Below, piece after piece: positions 15,450 to 28,592 of a stretch of DNA of 64,000 nucleotides. The DNA comes from Ficedula albicollis. Lineage: Eukaryota; Chordata; Aves; Passeriformes; Muscicapidae. How positions within the stretch are numbered: the stretch's first letter is position 1; each line of letters starts with the position of its first letter. The notes under the pieces are model-generated. The model did not search any database. It was not told the DNA's origin and saw only the letters and a program-made list of their open reading frames with translations. Made by a program: the position numbers and the translations under genes. The DNA lies in contig NC_021676.1 in the NCBI RefSeq assembly GCF_000247815.1, positions 1,808,350-1,872,349 on the forward strand, given 5' to 3'.

Positions 15450-16146
15450 TTCTTTATTTACTTATAATTGCATGGTTTGGAGCAAGACTTTGTAGCCCCA
15501 AATAAGCATGAGCTTTGCCTGTAAGGAAGATGCCTGCAGGGACATCCCCTTTAGGGACTATAACTCTTGTGTTTGGTACCAAAAAACCCATCTCCAGTGT
15601 AAAAAGCAGTCTGCTGAAATTCTGCAGGATTGGGCATCTCCTGGGTTTTCACAGAAATGTTCAGAATTTAATACCAAAGAACAGAGAAACAATATAAAAG
15701 AACTAAAGACCATGGGGACTTGAGCTGGATTTGTGTTCTCATTCTGTTCACAGGGAAGGGCCAGAAAATAGGGATTGTATTGGCCAGATCAGTTCTGGTA
15801 AGTGAATGATTTGCTGTATGAACTTAGTAGTATCAGGTAATTTCAAGACTTTTTTTTCCCTTCTATTTGGGCAAATTATTAGTACAGTAATTTCCTTTCA
15901 CTGTGAATATACTGAGGTTTTTTCAGGTTACTGCAACTCTTGCCTGGTTACCTGCATTAAATAGCTCTTAATGCAGAATTTGGTTAATGAGTGAATTCAT
16001 CCATTTCCATAACTCTGTATTTTCTAGTACAGTTTTTGTTGGGGCTGGGGAAGCATCTGTTCAGACACAAAACATTGGCTGCAGTTGGCCTGGTGAAGAT
16101 AGAGCTGGAATCCTTGTGCTTGCCTCTGCTTTTGGAGACCTCTTCC
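15450..16146. other. Unannotated non-coding DNA
   Basis: Nothing recognisable lies between the dispersed repeat copy and the 145-bp tandem duplication. Confidence 0.5.
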
Positions 16147-16430
16147 AGGGATGGGGGCAGGATGGTGCAGAGTGTTTGACCCTGCACTGACAAAAAAAAA
16201 AAAACCTGACTGAGATCCCCAGAAAGGGCAGGCAGGGAATCAAAATAACTGAAAAAGTGGATTTTTGCTGAAAGTCTATTACTCACTTTATAGGGATGGG
16301 GGCAGGATGGTGCAGAGTGTTTGACCCTGCACTGACAAAAAAAAAAAACCTGACTGAGATCCCCAGAAAGGGCAGGCAGGGAATCAGAATAACTGAAAAA
16401 GTGGATTTTTGCTGAAAGTCTATTACTCAC
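16147..16430. repeat. Two-copy tandem duplication, about 145-bp period
   Basis: Copy 1 starts at 16147 and copy 2 at 16292. Both begin agggatgggggcaggatggt, contain an A-run of 12-13 nt, and end with aaagtctattactcac. The copies differ by about one substitution (tcaaaataac versus tcagaataac) and one A in the A-run. This is a recent event. The open frame on the reverse strand simply repeats a peptide and matches no family I know. Confidence 0.97.
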
Positions 16431-18162
16431 ATTAGCATTAGATAGCATGGGAAGAACAGAGGAAAGTAAAAAATAGCTTAGCTCTGTAGAACTGCAGAAT
16501 GTTACTATAGATAGGCTGAGAGATTAAAGAGCTGTCTTGGCACATTACAATTCAGAGACCAGCAGCCTCAACTGCCTTCCTGTCCTGAGGAATTTTTCTT
16601 AAAGAATTTTATACTTCAGCTATCACATTATAATGTGGGTTAAATCACTGCATTTTGTCTTGATTTTCCTCAATGCTTTCCTTTTATCCTTTTGTTCTCT
16701 CATTATCCCTTTTCTATCTCTTGGCTTGGCTCTTAATTCTCCCATATGTGGTTGTTGGAGTAATTTGGGAGGCAGAGCCCAGAACTGGTTGGTTGGAGGA
16801 TCTGTTCAGAACAGAGAGCACAGCAGGAGATCCCAGAACTCAGATGAAGTCCCTGGGGTAGGGGGTGTCTGATGCTGGGCTGACCAGCACTGCCCTGAGA
16901 GTCTCCAAGCTCACTGTACAAGTCTTGGGGGCTTTCAGGGAGCTCTGGGAGGCTTCAGCAAAGGAGGATGGAATGTCTGGTGTGATGGACAAACAGTGGG
17001 CTGCAATATTTGTATCTGTGAATAAAAGCATAGCATGATCTATTAATCAGTTTATTGCGTAGATGTATAAGTTGGAGTAAAACCAAGCAAGCCCCTGCAA
17101 TTTGACTTTATCTAGGAGCACTGTAATGCTGATGATAACCTGGTTTGATAAAGAGGAGAAGAAGAGAATCACTTGTTCGGTCCCTCTGTGGCTTCTGGTG
17201 AACCAGGAATTCCATTGTGGAGGGGAAATTTTCTTTTATTTCCTGTTATGGAACTTCTGTGATAATTCTGCTGGACTTGCTCGTGGTTACCTGTAGTGTT
17301 TCTAAGGATTGGAGTGTAACAAAACTGAAACCTTCTCATTTCCATTGCAGTGCGAGTGTGATCAGGACTGACAAGGAAAGGGGGATTGCACCTTGGTTAA
17401 GATGAGCTGGACAAAACCTGTGTGGCATGGCAGTGTTAGTTTGCTGTGTAAGTTTGGAAGTCTTTGTTGTGTTATGAGGAGAATTAGACAGTGTTAGACA
17501 GCTGGATTGTATTAAAGGAGTAGGAAAAATCCCTGGGAGGGGTGAAAGTGTACTTAACCATGTAAGTGAGAATAGTGTATTAGAGTGATGATATTGGGAG
17601 AAAGTGGGGCAGTCTGTATGAGCAGCACAAATAGCATGGCTGTCTAACAGCTTCTATTTTTGAACCATTAATGACATTCCAGCTCCTGTTTACTGTGTGT
17701 TTTAAGCCAGGCAGCCCTCATGTGCATGAGATTTTAGTGTTTTCTGTGAATGTTGACAGGCAGCCTGTGACTGTTGGCTAACATGTGGCTGCCCAGTGTT
17801 TTCTCGGGGCTCTGCAAGCCTGGGCTGTGCTCAGCAAGGAGTGAAGGTGATTGCAGCACAGGTGTGGGATGGATGGAGCTGAGTTCTGAGCACCTTTTGG
17901 CACAGGGTTCAGTGCCACCAGTCTGCCCACGGTGCTTGGCTGCTGCTGTGTCCCTGAGTGACAACTTCCCACAAAGCAGCTTCACTGATGCTGCTGGAAT
18001 TCTGCTGCTCCTCAGCTGCTGTCCAGGACAAGGAGCATTGGTGGATATGTGGAAAGATCTGGAGAGTCTAGTTATTTCATTTTAGCAAAGCTGAGTGGGA
18101 TTTAATAGACTCACCAATAAAAGATTCCTAGTTAATTGTAGCTTTTGTTAATTCTTTTTGTC
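16431..18162. other. Unannotated non-coding DNA
   Basis: There are 1.7 kb without a recognisable gene or repeat. A reverse and a forward frame of 83-103 codons overlap around 17.7-18.1 kb, which points to chance openness in locally GC-richer sequence rather than a gene. Confidence 0.5.
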
Positions 18163-18252
18163 ATAAAATCACAGAATGGTTTGGGTTGAAAGGCACCTTA
18201 AAGACCATCTTGTCCCACTCCCCTGCCATGGGCAGGGACACCTCCCACTGTC

Positions 18253-18366
18253 CCAGGCTGCTCCAAGCCCTGTCCAACCTGGCAGATTTGCTTATTAAAG
18301 CTTCTCAAACCAGGCTGCTCCAAGCCCTGTCCAGCCTGGCAGATTTGGTTATTAAAGCTTCTCAAA
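18253..18366. repeat. 57-bp tandem duplication spanning the CR1/insert boundary
   Basis: Copy 1 (18253-18309) and copy 2 (18310-18366) both start ccaggctgctccaagccctg and end in attaaagcttctcaaa. Each copy contains about 30 bp of CR1 followed by the first 26 bp or so of the inserted repeat. The duplication must therefore post-date the insertion into CR1. Confidence 0.95.
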
Positions 18367-18467
18367 GTGCAATTGGTACTAAATATCAAGACCTGGCTTT
18401 GCTTTCTTTTTAAATAAAGGCCTTCAGAGGACAGGGAAGACATAACAGGAGAAAATAATTTTGTGAC
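18283..18467 (+). repeat. Unidentified dispersed repeat, copy 2, nested in CR1
   Basis: This sequence separates CR1 segments that are contiguous in typical copies (caacctggc... and ...acacttccaggg). It runs from cagatttg to ttttgtga and matches 15323-15449, including aaataaaggccttcagagg. It is longer than copy 1 because its left end is duplicated. I cannot see a clear target-site duplication, and a short stretch of CR1 seems replaced at the junction. The family is unknown. Confidence 0.75.
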
Positions 18468-18718
18468 ACTTCCAGGGATGGGGCACCCGTAACTTCTCTG
18501 GGCTACCTGTGCCAGGGTCTCACTGTCCTCAAAGTGAATTTCCTTCTAATCTGATCTAAACCTGCCCTTTTCCAATCTACAGCCATTGTCCCTTGTCCTG
18601 TCACTGTGTGCCTGTGTAGGAAGTCCCTCTCTTTAAGCCCCTTCAGGCACTGGAAGAGGCTCCAAGGTTTCCCTGACATTTTCTTCCCCAGGCTGAGCAA
18701 GCCCCACTCACAGCCTGG

Positions 18719-19147
18719 CTTTGCTTGAAGAATTATGGTGGCTTGCCTGTTCTGGAAGCTGTATGGCTTTTTAGTAAGAATTTTTACTGGGCTCTTGTTT
18801 TTATGTCTGTGTTATTTATTTAGGGTTTTTATTACTTTATCTACTGCAATGAATTTACTATTCTCTTTTCAGACTATAGGATAGTCCCTTCCCTGGCTTT
18901 GCAAGTATGTGGAAAAGAAAACTCTGAAATACTTTTTCAAAATATAAGTAGCTGAACTTTTTTTGGTTTATGAATCAGATGATTACAAGCATGACTTTTA
19001 TCAGACCTTAGTGCTTGTTTTTATTTTTGTAGCCTTAAAAGCTTCAGTTAATCATTCTCAATAGACTGAAAAATACTTTCCATGAAAGCTAATAAATTTG
19101 GAAGCATATCTTCTAAATCCTCAAACTGATCTTGCAAACAGATGTTT
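18719..19147. other. Unannotated non-coding DNA
   Basis: AT-rich sequence follows the CR1 fragment. No gene or repeat is recognised. Confidence 0.5.
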
Positions 19148-19268
19148 AGGATAAATATTGCTCATCTAAAAGCAGATATTGCTAACGAATATTAAGAACC
19201 TCATAAAAAGGATAAATATTGCTCATCTAAAAGCAGATATTGCTAACGAATATTAAGAACCTCATAAA
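19148..19268. repeat. Two-copy tandem duplication, 61-bp period
   Basis: Copy 1 is 19148-19208 and copy 2 is 19209-19268. Both read aggataaatattgctcatct through gaacctcataaaa with essentially no substitutions. It is a very recent duplication in AT-rich DNA. Confidence 0.97.
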
Positions 19269-22200
19269 ATTACTGGGAACTCTTTTCTGCATCTTGAGGG
19301 AATCAGTGTTAATAAGTCAGATCAATCACCTTTATTTAGGCAATACAAAAAAACATATGTCTTCCTGCTTTGCCAGCTGTCATAAAATTTTGGAGGAAAA
19401 GGTTGCTTCCAAGTTTTCCAAAGGGAATATTTCTCAGAAGTATTTTGACCTTTATAGCTTGCAAAACCAATTGACTTCCTTTTCCCATAAACTATTTTTT
19501 GGCTGAGATTCTTCTACAGCGGAGCTTTAGTTGTGAGGGAAAATACCAGCTCCAAAGAAAATAACTGGGCTGCCTTCTAGTGGATTTATGTATCTCAAAT
19601 TCCTCCTCTTAGAGGAATTCCATTGGAGGGAATTATACTGTTCCAAATTTAATGTATCCCCCCAATACTTATTAATATTCAATAATTATATGTGCATGTT
19701 TATGATGGCTTCATTTTAAGAACCACAAGGCAGATTGTTCTAGTCACGTACATTTGTTGTGGACAGTATGATAAGAAAAGCAAAATAAAAATAACAACCA
19801 ACCAAAACAAATAAAAAAAACCCCAACAAAACTCTCAAAATCAAAACATCTTCTTGGGGCCAGCTCAATTTACAGCTGGTTTTTTATCATCTTACTTTAG
19901 TATTTGCAATTGCTGTCCTTATCTCAGTAATAAAACTCGATTTTCTGCTCCTGTCCTTCATGTAGGAGTTACCTGAGTGGAAAAAACCACATAAATGGGA
20001 GTTGGTGTTTGTGATGTGATTTCAATATTAACCTTAATTCAGTTGATTCTAGATTTCTGTCAAAGATGGAGTAGGTCCCTTGCACATTTTTATGTCTCGG
20101 TGATATCTGATTTCTTCAGAGGTGCTGCTCTGAATGTCTACAGAGAGCTAAGGTTAAAAACTTTGCTTCCCAAAAATGTTTAGCCAGCTGACAATAATAA
20201 ATTAAACACACAAACAGGAGGAAGGATTAAGCCAACCAAAATGTTAGTGTAAAATATGAGCTTGAAAGGACTGAAATCATTATTGACTAGAAATCCTCCA
20301 GGGACATTACCAATGTGTTTGATAGTTGCCAGGGAAACACAACCTTCCCAGTGACAGCGTGCATTGCTCAGAATAAGTGACTGGAGTAGTTCTGGCAGTG
20401 ACTGATGCACTCCAGCAAACCTGCTCCTTGTGCCTCTGCAGGAAAAGCAGATCCTCTGCCCCCAGCTGGATCAGCATCCACTGCCTGTGCTGGACCTCTA
20501 ACACCTCACACTTGTGGCAAGTAGACCCAGAACCAAAGCAGGAGGTCAGGTTTGTCTGGTTGTGGAAGTGTGTGCTGGCTGGCCAGGCTGGAAGAGGATG
20601 TAAAGGTTACCACAGAGCCAAAAACTGGGTTTGGCTGATGGTCCATATTGGTGTGATACAGAAACAGTGGATTCAGCCCCAAACAGCAGCAGCAGGTTTT
20701 GCAGTGTTCAGTGTCCATCAGCATGCAGAACTCTGAGGTCCTGCAGCAAATGCTCCACTTCATTTATTCTTTCTTAGGTGAAATGTAAGGGCTGATAAAA
20801 GGGAATTTGCTTTTCAGACAAAGCACAAGTATAGTGGCAACCTGGGGACTAACCCAAATCTGTTTGGAATATAAAGAATTCACACATCATAAGCTGTAGC
20901 ATGAGATACCAGGTGGCAGTGGGAGTTTCAAGAGTTGTCCAAGCACCTCTACCAAAATAAAGCACCTGGGTCCCAGAGGTGGCTCTGTGAGGTCTAAAAA
21001 GAGAAAATACCTGTAAGAGAATATTGAATTTCCAACAATACATCTTCCTCAGTGCTGGAAAAGGTTCAAGTGAACCTGATCTGCAAATATATTTGTGAGC
21101 AAAGTGAATGTTTTAGATTCCAATTGACACAGGTTTTGTGTTTTTGCATCACATTTGACTCGTCCTTGAGGAGCCTCGTGTTGGGACAAAGAGCAGCCTG
21201 GAGCACAGGTTACAGATGGGGACACTTCTCTTGGAGAGCTTGCATTTCCCAGTGACACTGCTGAACTCTAAAAGTATGGAAAATCTCCCTCTCATACTCA
21301 GTGCCAGTCACTGCTTGAAGTGCTTGAGTGAGAACCAGCCCAGGATCTCAGGATTTGTGGGGTGAGTCCCAGAAGTTACCTCAGTTTTACTTCTAGGAGA
21401 AAAGCCTGAGCAAGGATCAGCAACCTGTGTGGAGCCACTGCTGTGGAGGTCACTTGTCTGGAGGCTGAATGATATGAATTCAGATAAATATCCAAGTTTA
21501 AACTCTCCTGGGAAGTATCAAAAATACTGAATAATACTTATTTCTTGCCAAATAGGCATTTCCATAAATTTCCACCTTGCCTACAGAATTGATTTTTCTA
21601 CATTAAGGGGATTGTTTTATAATTTAGCAGTACATAATTCTTGTTTCAGTTTGATGTTGGCATTTGGATCATTTTTCAGTTGGTCGTACTAAGAAATGAA
21701 AGCTAATGACTTCATTCAATAGTGGCTGAAACAATCCCCAGAAATGTATTTTTACATTGTAAATTGATGCACGTTGTTGTCATTATCTTATATAAATGAT
21801 GGTGGGGTTTTGCTGCAATTTCTAGGCTCATCTCTATTTTATAAAATAAATCATAAGGAAAATTTAGTGAAGACCTCTCTGTTCTGTGACCTGCATGAAA
21901 AATGCCTGTATTCATTATCTGGGTGCAGTCTGGGAACTGATCACAGCTCTTTCTCACTGCCATGTTCCTGGGATATTTGGCAGCCAAAATGTCATTTCTA
22001 ATGTGGAGAAGGAAGTGACTGAGACACTTGAATTAAATATGAACCTCATCTTTATGGAGGAGGAGTCAGGAGGAAACTGGAATAGTCCAAAGCCTTTCCT
22101 GAGGCACACAGTTAAGCTGGAATTAAGTTATTTGGAAAGCCAAAACTTTGTCTGAAGTTATAAAATTGAACTTGGTCAACTTAAGCATCTTATGTGAATT

Positions 22201-23108
22201 TTGCTGTTGTTCTTATAAAGATACCTTAGATAAAGTATGCAAAATAATTGGGACATTGGGAGTTTGAACTGGGGGCTGTAAGATCATGTTGCACAATAAT
22301 TTGCTTTGATCCAGTGCTGATGGCCTGGAAGCAAGCCCTTGGCTCCTCTGGAGTCTCCTGCTCTGCCTTCCCAAGCAGTGGGATTCAGACTGTTCAGCCA
22401 AGCAGAGCTCTGCTCTGTGCAGGAGTGGGAAGCAGCAACTGGAAGGGCTGCAGCATATGAGCAATCTCCTCGTTCAGCAGTGTTCCTGAGCTTGAAGATA
22501 GCAAGCTGTGAGGAAAGGACAGCAGCAATGGGCAGCTGTCAGTTCTGCTGTTGAGCCACAGTGATTTTTATCAGAAGACAGAAAGCAGTACAGCAAGAGT
22601 AAACAGAAAACAAATCCTTGCACCATCTGCTGTGGTGGGAGTAGCCATATGGAGTGGAGTTCAGGGGTGCTGGGTTCTGGTTTTAACTCTTCTACTGCAT
22701 CCCTGGTGCTCCATCAGTCACTCTCAGCTCTGTGCTTATCAATGGCTGCCTCTGAGTGGGATGGAGCTGATCGGTTTCCCTGTTTTATCAATAGCAGCAA
22801 AATGAAAATTTCAGTGCAGTTCATGAGATCCTGGGTCCAGTTTTCTCACCCAGTGGAGATCAGGCGTGGCAGGGAGGTGCAAAAATGTGTTTTGTAGGGA
22901 TCAATGGCAGGTGCTGCAGCTGTGCTTCCAGCTGCTGTGAGTGAGCAAGCCCAGAGCAGGAGGAGAGGGAGTGAGCACAGGAGGCATGTCCTAAACCAGC
23001 AGCTCTGAACGTGGGGAACACACAAAGGACAAGGTGGTAACTTAGGAGTGAGTTTTATATTTATTGATCCTCTATTGTATGCTTTGCTCACTTTCCCAGT
23101 GCAGATGC
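19269..23108. other. Unannotated non-coding DNA
   Basis: There are 3.8 kb of single-copy-like sequence. Open frames reach about 119 codons (20377-20736) but carry no domain, signal peptide or cysteine pattern I recognise, and several overlapping frames are equally open, as in random GC-richer DNA. Nothing specific is seen. Confidence 0.55.
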
Positions 23109-23169
23109 ATTTTCTATAATGGAAGTGACTTTCTATATGACTTTCTTCCATTTTCTATAATGGAAGTGA
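23109..23169. repeat. 20-bp exact direct repeat
   Basis: attttctataatggaagtga occurs at 23109-23128 and exactly again at 23150-23169, with 21 bp between. It is a minor duplication. Confidence 0.9.
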
Positions 23170-25740
23170 GGATGGAGTGTGGCTGATCTGCAGCCAGGGG
23201 GTGGCTTGGGAGCCCCAAGTTCTGCTTTTCTTATTTATTCTTATTTTCTTTTCTCAAATCTATCCCCAGGTCATGGCAAAGAATTGTATTCCAGCTTCCC
23301 TAATTACTATTTTTTTCCCACCCATTCTTCTAATGTTTTGAAACAGCAGGTCCTGGCTGTTTACTTGTGCTTGTAGAAATTCATGGTTTACATTGTAAAG
23401 TGTATTTAAATCTAACATTTGGTGTAGGAAAAGCTTAAACGAGAAAGTTGAAGGGATTAATCCCTTTAGTGTGTTGGGGTTTTATTTAGTTGCTAGAACT
23501 GGAGAGGTTTTGGCTTCAAATTAGATCAGAAATTAAGATAAATGTGGATGAAATTTGATCTGTAAAAGCAAATCTTGCCTGTAAGCCTAAGCTGTGAGTT
23601 TCACTGTTATGCATTTAGGGCTGTTGGGAATCAAGCTAATGAAGATAAGGTTTGTAAATCCAGAAGATTTGGAGGCAGCATTAGCCCAGTGACATGGAGA
23701 GTGTGCCAATAACTGGGTCTGGTGTGCAGCAAAGGGCAGCACGTCCCTGTGTCAGGGGTCTCTTGTACCCTGGATTGCAGATTTGTCACTGATAGAAGCT
23801 GAAATAGTCAAAGAGGTGCATCTAAAACTGCAGCTCTGATCTGCTCAGCTCACTTTGGCATCCCTGTTGTCATGGGAGCCTTTTGTCTATGCTGCAAATA
23901 AATGTTTTGAACACGTGGGATGGGGTTTCTTCTCCATCAGAAAGGTAACTTGTGAGCAGGCGAACTTCTAAGTGCTGAGAACAATTCTTGGGCTGTGAGA
24001 AACCCAATTTTAATCCACTGGAATGCTTTAGCCATGCTAGTTTATTTGGGAGGGTGTTGAATTTTAGGATTTTTAGGTCTGCTGCTGAATTCTGGTTTTT
24101 GGGGATTTTCTTTAGTCTTTGTTTTAAACACTAATGAACAGCAACAGTTTTCTTCATTCTGTTCAATCCAGAACAGAACTGATTTGCTGATATCCCTTTT
24201 ATTTCAGGATTGTGTGTCCTCCTGCAGAAAAAACACAACTGCCTTGTCCATGAAATACAGACTTATTAATTTTAGCTTTCTTTTAGGGAAGTATCATGGT
24301 TTTGCATCTACTGATTTTAAAACAGATGCTTCTGTCTCTCTCTGCCTCATTTTTCTCATGGAAAACCCAACAAAATTAGCTTTAAAAGCTTGTATTGAAG
24401 TGCTGTACTGAAATAGTTAATATGCAGAAAAATTCAACTCAAATATCTTTATAATGAACTTGAAATATCGAGGGAATTTTAGACAAAATGTAATCAAACA
24501 GTGCATCAGGACTGTTTTGCTAATAATGGTAATTAAAACTTCCCCCTTTGCCTGCTTCCCTACGTTCAAAACATAATTGATTGAATTAAAGTTTCCCAGA
24601 ACTAAATACTTCAACCCTGGGGTTAATCATATTTGTGGATACTTAATCATACCCAAAGAAACAAGGGAAGCAAAACAAGACAGGATGCCAGCCTCTGTGT
24701 GAAATAGAAAATAATATTGTTTGCAACAATTAATTCTCTATCTAGGGATGCCTCCAAAATGATCAGTTAAAGGCTTCACATAAATTGAACTAAATAAACT
24801 AATAAAAAATATATATAGTAAACAAGATGTCACCCAGATATAAATTTTTTTTTTTAACTCCAAATTAATTGTTGTAGGCTAATGAGTGGTGATGCTAATA
24901 CAAGAGATGATGTTATGGCGCTTCAAAGCTGAGCCCAAGAAACTCATGGGTTTAAAACTGAGAAGAACTGCATTACTCTGGGATGATACAAGCATTGTCA
25001 TAATGAGAACAGTTAAAACTGCAAATATCAGTTATTCCTTCCTTTCAGCAGCTTTGCCTAAAGAGGCTGATGCATGGAATGTAAAAAATCTGCTTTTTCT
25101 AAAGCCAGAGCTGTAATCCAGCAATTCCTTTCCCTCAATCCTGTATTGGGATTTATCAACCCTGGCTGTATTTTAATTCTGCACTCTCAATTTATTTCCA
25201 GCACGTTCCTTGAGAGTTGGCTCTTAATCTTTGTAAAACTGCTCAATATTATGGTTTTGAATGGTGTGACATCAACTCACATTGAATCCTTATTCCATAT
25301 ATTCTTCTCTATTCTTCCTTGCTCAGAATAATTCTCTTTTGTAAGCTTTTCTTTGGTCCCTTGAATGTATCTGATGGGGTTTGCAGCATCTTGGTTTCCT
25401 CTAAAAATTAGGAATGCCCAGCAATAAAGTGTTTTCCTTATTACTACAGCATCAGACAAACTGGCTGCAAAAATATCCCGATAATTAAGCATTTTAAAAT
25501 GGGTTTCACAATGATGGAACACTGTATGATGGGCTAAGAAAAAGGTCCTCTGGAATGTATGCTGGAGTAATTGGGTTTCTAATGGGCAACAAATGTGGAA
25601 ATTCTTTTAAATTAATATTATTGCACATTTTACTATTTTCAAAGAAATCTTTTGTGTTCTCATGTGGGAGGGTATTTGTGCTTATTAATACATTGGTGTG
25701 TTGTGTTAAACCTTGTATTTGGAAATTTGAACTCATGTTT
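23170..25740. other. Unannotated non-coding DNA
   Basis: AT-rich sequence with no gene or named repeat recognised. Confidence 0.55.
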
Positions 25741-26267
<527 letters not shown>

Positions 26268-28592
26268 GAGTGAGTGACAAACCCAGGGAAATGTTTGGGC
26301 AGCTGTGCTGCTGCTCTGGCAGTCCGGGGGAGGCAGAAATCGCGGTGATGTGCAGGGTGATGAGCCCTGCCCAGCATTGCTCCAAGGGCAGAGAATGTCC
26401 CTGGCCCTGCCAAAAGCACAGCAGGCACAGCGGCTGCTCCATCCCTGGTCACTGCCCTGCAGCTGCACCAGAGCCTGGGCCAGCCGCTGGCCCCTGCACC
26501 CCACACAAAATGCTGCAGGTGGACATCAGTTCATTTAGGGAGGGATAAAAGAGGGGTGAGCAGGAGGCAGGAGAGACAGAGCCCCCTGACCCCAGTGGCC
26601 CAAGGGCCTTTCTATCCTGCCTGGCATCCTGCTCTGTGCAAAAACTGGGGAAAACTGCCTGGGCACCACTCGGTGTGTGCTGAACAATTTCAGTTTTGTT
26701 TTCTATACTCTAAATATTTTAGCATTATTAATTTCCTTTCTGTTTTTGTCCTGTTCAGTTACCTTCATCTCAAGGCACAAACTTTGGCTTTTTTCCCTCC
26801 TCTCTCCCCCATCTCATTGGTGAGGGAGTGTCTGGCTGGTTTTCAGCCCCCTGCCCAGGGAAACCACAACAATAATCAAGTAACTTGCTTCTTTACAGTA
26901 GGTAGATGCACAGTGTGACCCATCAAAATTGCACGTTCTTAAAAATTCCTTCTCTTTCATTTTCAAACTTCAGTGGGTGTCAGAGGAGGTGGGAGCTGTT
27001 ATTCTGCACAGTGGGAACCTCTTGGAAATGCAGAGAGAGCAGAGCAGTTTAGGGCTGGCTGGGTTAGCTGCAAACCCCCATGCAGGTGGAAATGTAATCT
27101 CACCTCTTGTACCTCCTGCAGATTTCTTCTCTTTATTTCTTTCTTGTTTCCCCCTCTTTGCTTCCAAAGTACACTTTGGCTAAGGTGAAACAAATATTTC
27201 CTCAAAGCTGACCTGAATGGAGGGACCCATGTGGTTTTTTTGGATTCAGCCTCTGCAGGTGAGTTCTGTTAAATGAGAAGACTCTAATGCTGTCACAGAT
27301 CATGTCCTGTAGCTACCAGGCAAGGTGTTCACCAGAAAAAGGAATTTAAGAAGAATGGTGCTTATACTGCTAAATATGACAGAAAGCTTAGTCTGTCTTT
27401 GGTGGTTTTTTTAGTTGATTTTTATTTTCTGTGAAAAACTGGATTTTGTGACAAGTAAAATTTTTAAAAATAAACCCAGCCCTCTCCTGGCTCTCTTATA
27501 GCACCCAGCCCCATCCTTGCTCTGCAGGCACAAGCACAGGTTGGAGAATTCCAAATCATTTCTCTAATAAAAGTAAAGGAAAAATCACCCCCAAAGTACA
27601 ACTTGTTCTCTGTGACTCTCAGTTTAGGCAAGAACTAATAAGATGATTCATCAACCTTAGATTTTTTGGATTTGTTCCTCAAATTGGAGGCTGCAAAAGA
27701 ATTTTCAGGACTGATTATAAAGTTTTAAATGTTCTCACTCCAGAATGATTGAAATGCTGTTCAGTCTCCATCACTTTTGTTTGTTTGGATCTGCCAGGAC
27801 AGTGCCAATTTTTGCTGGAAGCAGCAAAACAAGCCACCCAAGGGCCCCCTGTGCATCAGTGAAATATCCTGGCACTTGGGCTGATGGTGACTGCACAGAC
27901 AGTTTTACAGAAGTGGGGAACCCACTTTATAGAAGTTTTAGAGAAGGGGGGAGCCCAGTGATTCTGGTGCCTTCCTGAAAATCCCCCTTTGTGCTCCTTG
28001 GGGTTAATAGGCTTGTAAGGATCTCCAGAAAAGGAAAAGTTTGAGAGTTTGCAGGTTTCTCATTAGCACATCATTACAATGATCCCTGACAGAGTGTGAA
28101 TAAAAATTTTACTTTAAGATTATTTGTATCCGGTCACTTAAAGCAGTGTTTGCTGTTCAGTGATGTGCTATTAGCTATGCAGGACTGTAATTTCCCACTT
28201 TCTTTCAACAAGTCTTCAAATGATTTCACATTTTTCCTTCAGCCTTTACTGCAAAGATTTAAAATGGAAAATATTTTCCTGATTTCGTACTTCGTGTTAT
28301 TTTTTTACTCCATTTTATTGATTTGAATGAGAGGCCATCCCTGGTACCTGCCAGAGTCCCCTGCACCTGTGTAGGGATGGAGAGCAAGGCCAGGCTTAGC
28401 AAGGCTGTGTTTTAATCTGGCTCTGGTGGCTGAGGGTGATGTGCTGTTCTGTGCAGCCATCCTGGAGCTGCCTCTGTGCCAGCCCTCCCAAAGCAGGGCT
28501 GGAGCCACAGACAGAGCTCTGTGCTTTCGGACAGCAGCTGCTCAAAACCCTGCCCGAGACCTTGATCGTGTCTGGGACTCAGCTTTTGCTGA
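26268..28592. other. Unannotated non-coding DNA, locally GC-rich at its left end
   Basis: 26.27-26.65 kb is GC-richer than average (gctgctgctctgg and similar words), with overlapping open frames in several phases. The rest is ordinary. I do not see a convincing CpG island, promoter or exon. Confidence 0.5.

Larger units (their letters stand above)
18163..18718 (-). mobile_element. CR1 LINE 3' fragment, interrupted by a nested repeat
   Basis: CR1 is the dominant non-LTR retrotransposon of birds and is usually found as 5'-truncated pieces. Read on the plus strand, this copy starts aatcacagaatggtttgggt (the reverse complement of the CR1 3' end). It continues through tgccatgggcagggacacct and caggctgctccaagccctgt, then after an interruption at 18284-18466 through cttccagggatggggcaccc, tgtcccttgtcctgtcactg and ccaggctgagcaagcccc. 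That order matches my memory of the CR1 3' region read in reverse. It covers only the terminal few hundred bases and has no intact reverse transcriptase. It is degenerate and not mobile. Confidence 0.92.

Noticed and set aside
15984..16448. 154-codon reverse frame with an internal repeat
   Set aside because: The repeat is the 145-bp tandem duplication read in frame; there is no independent evidence of coding.
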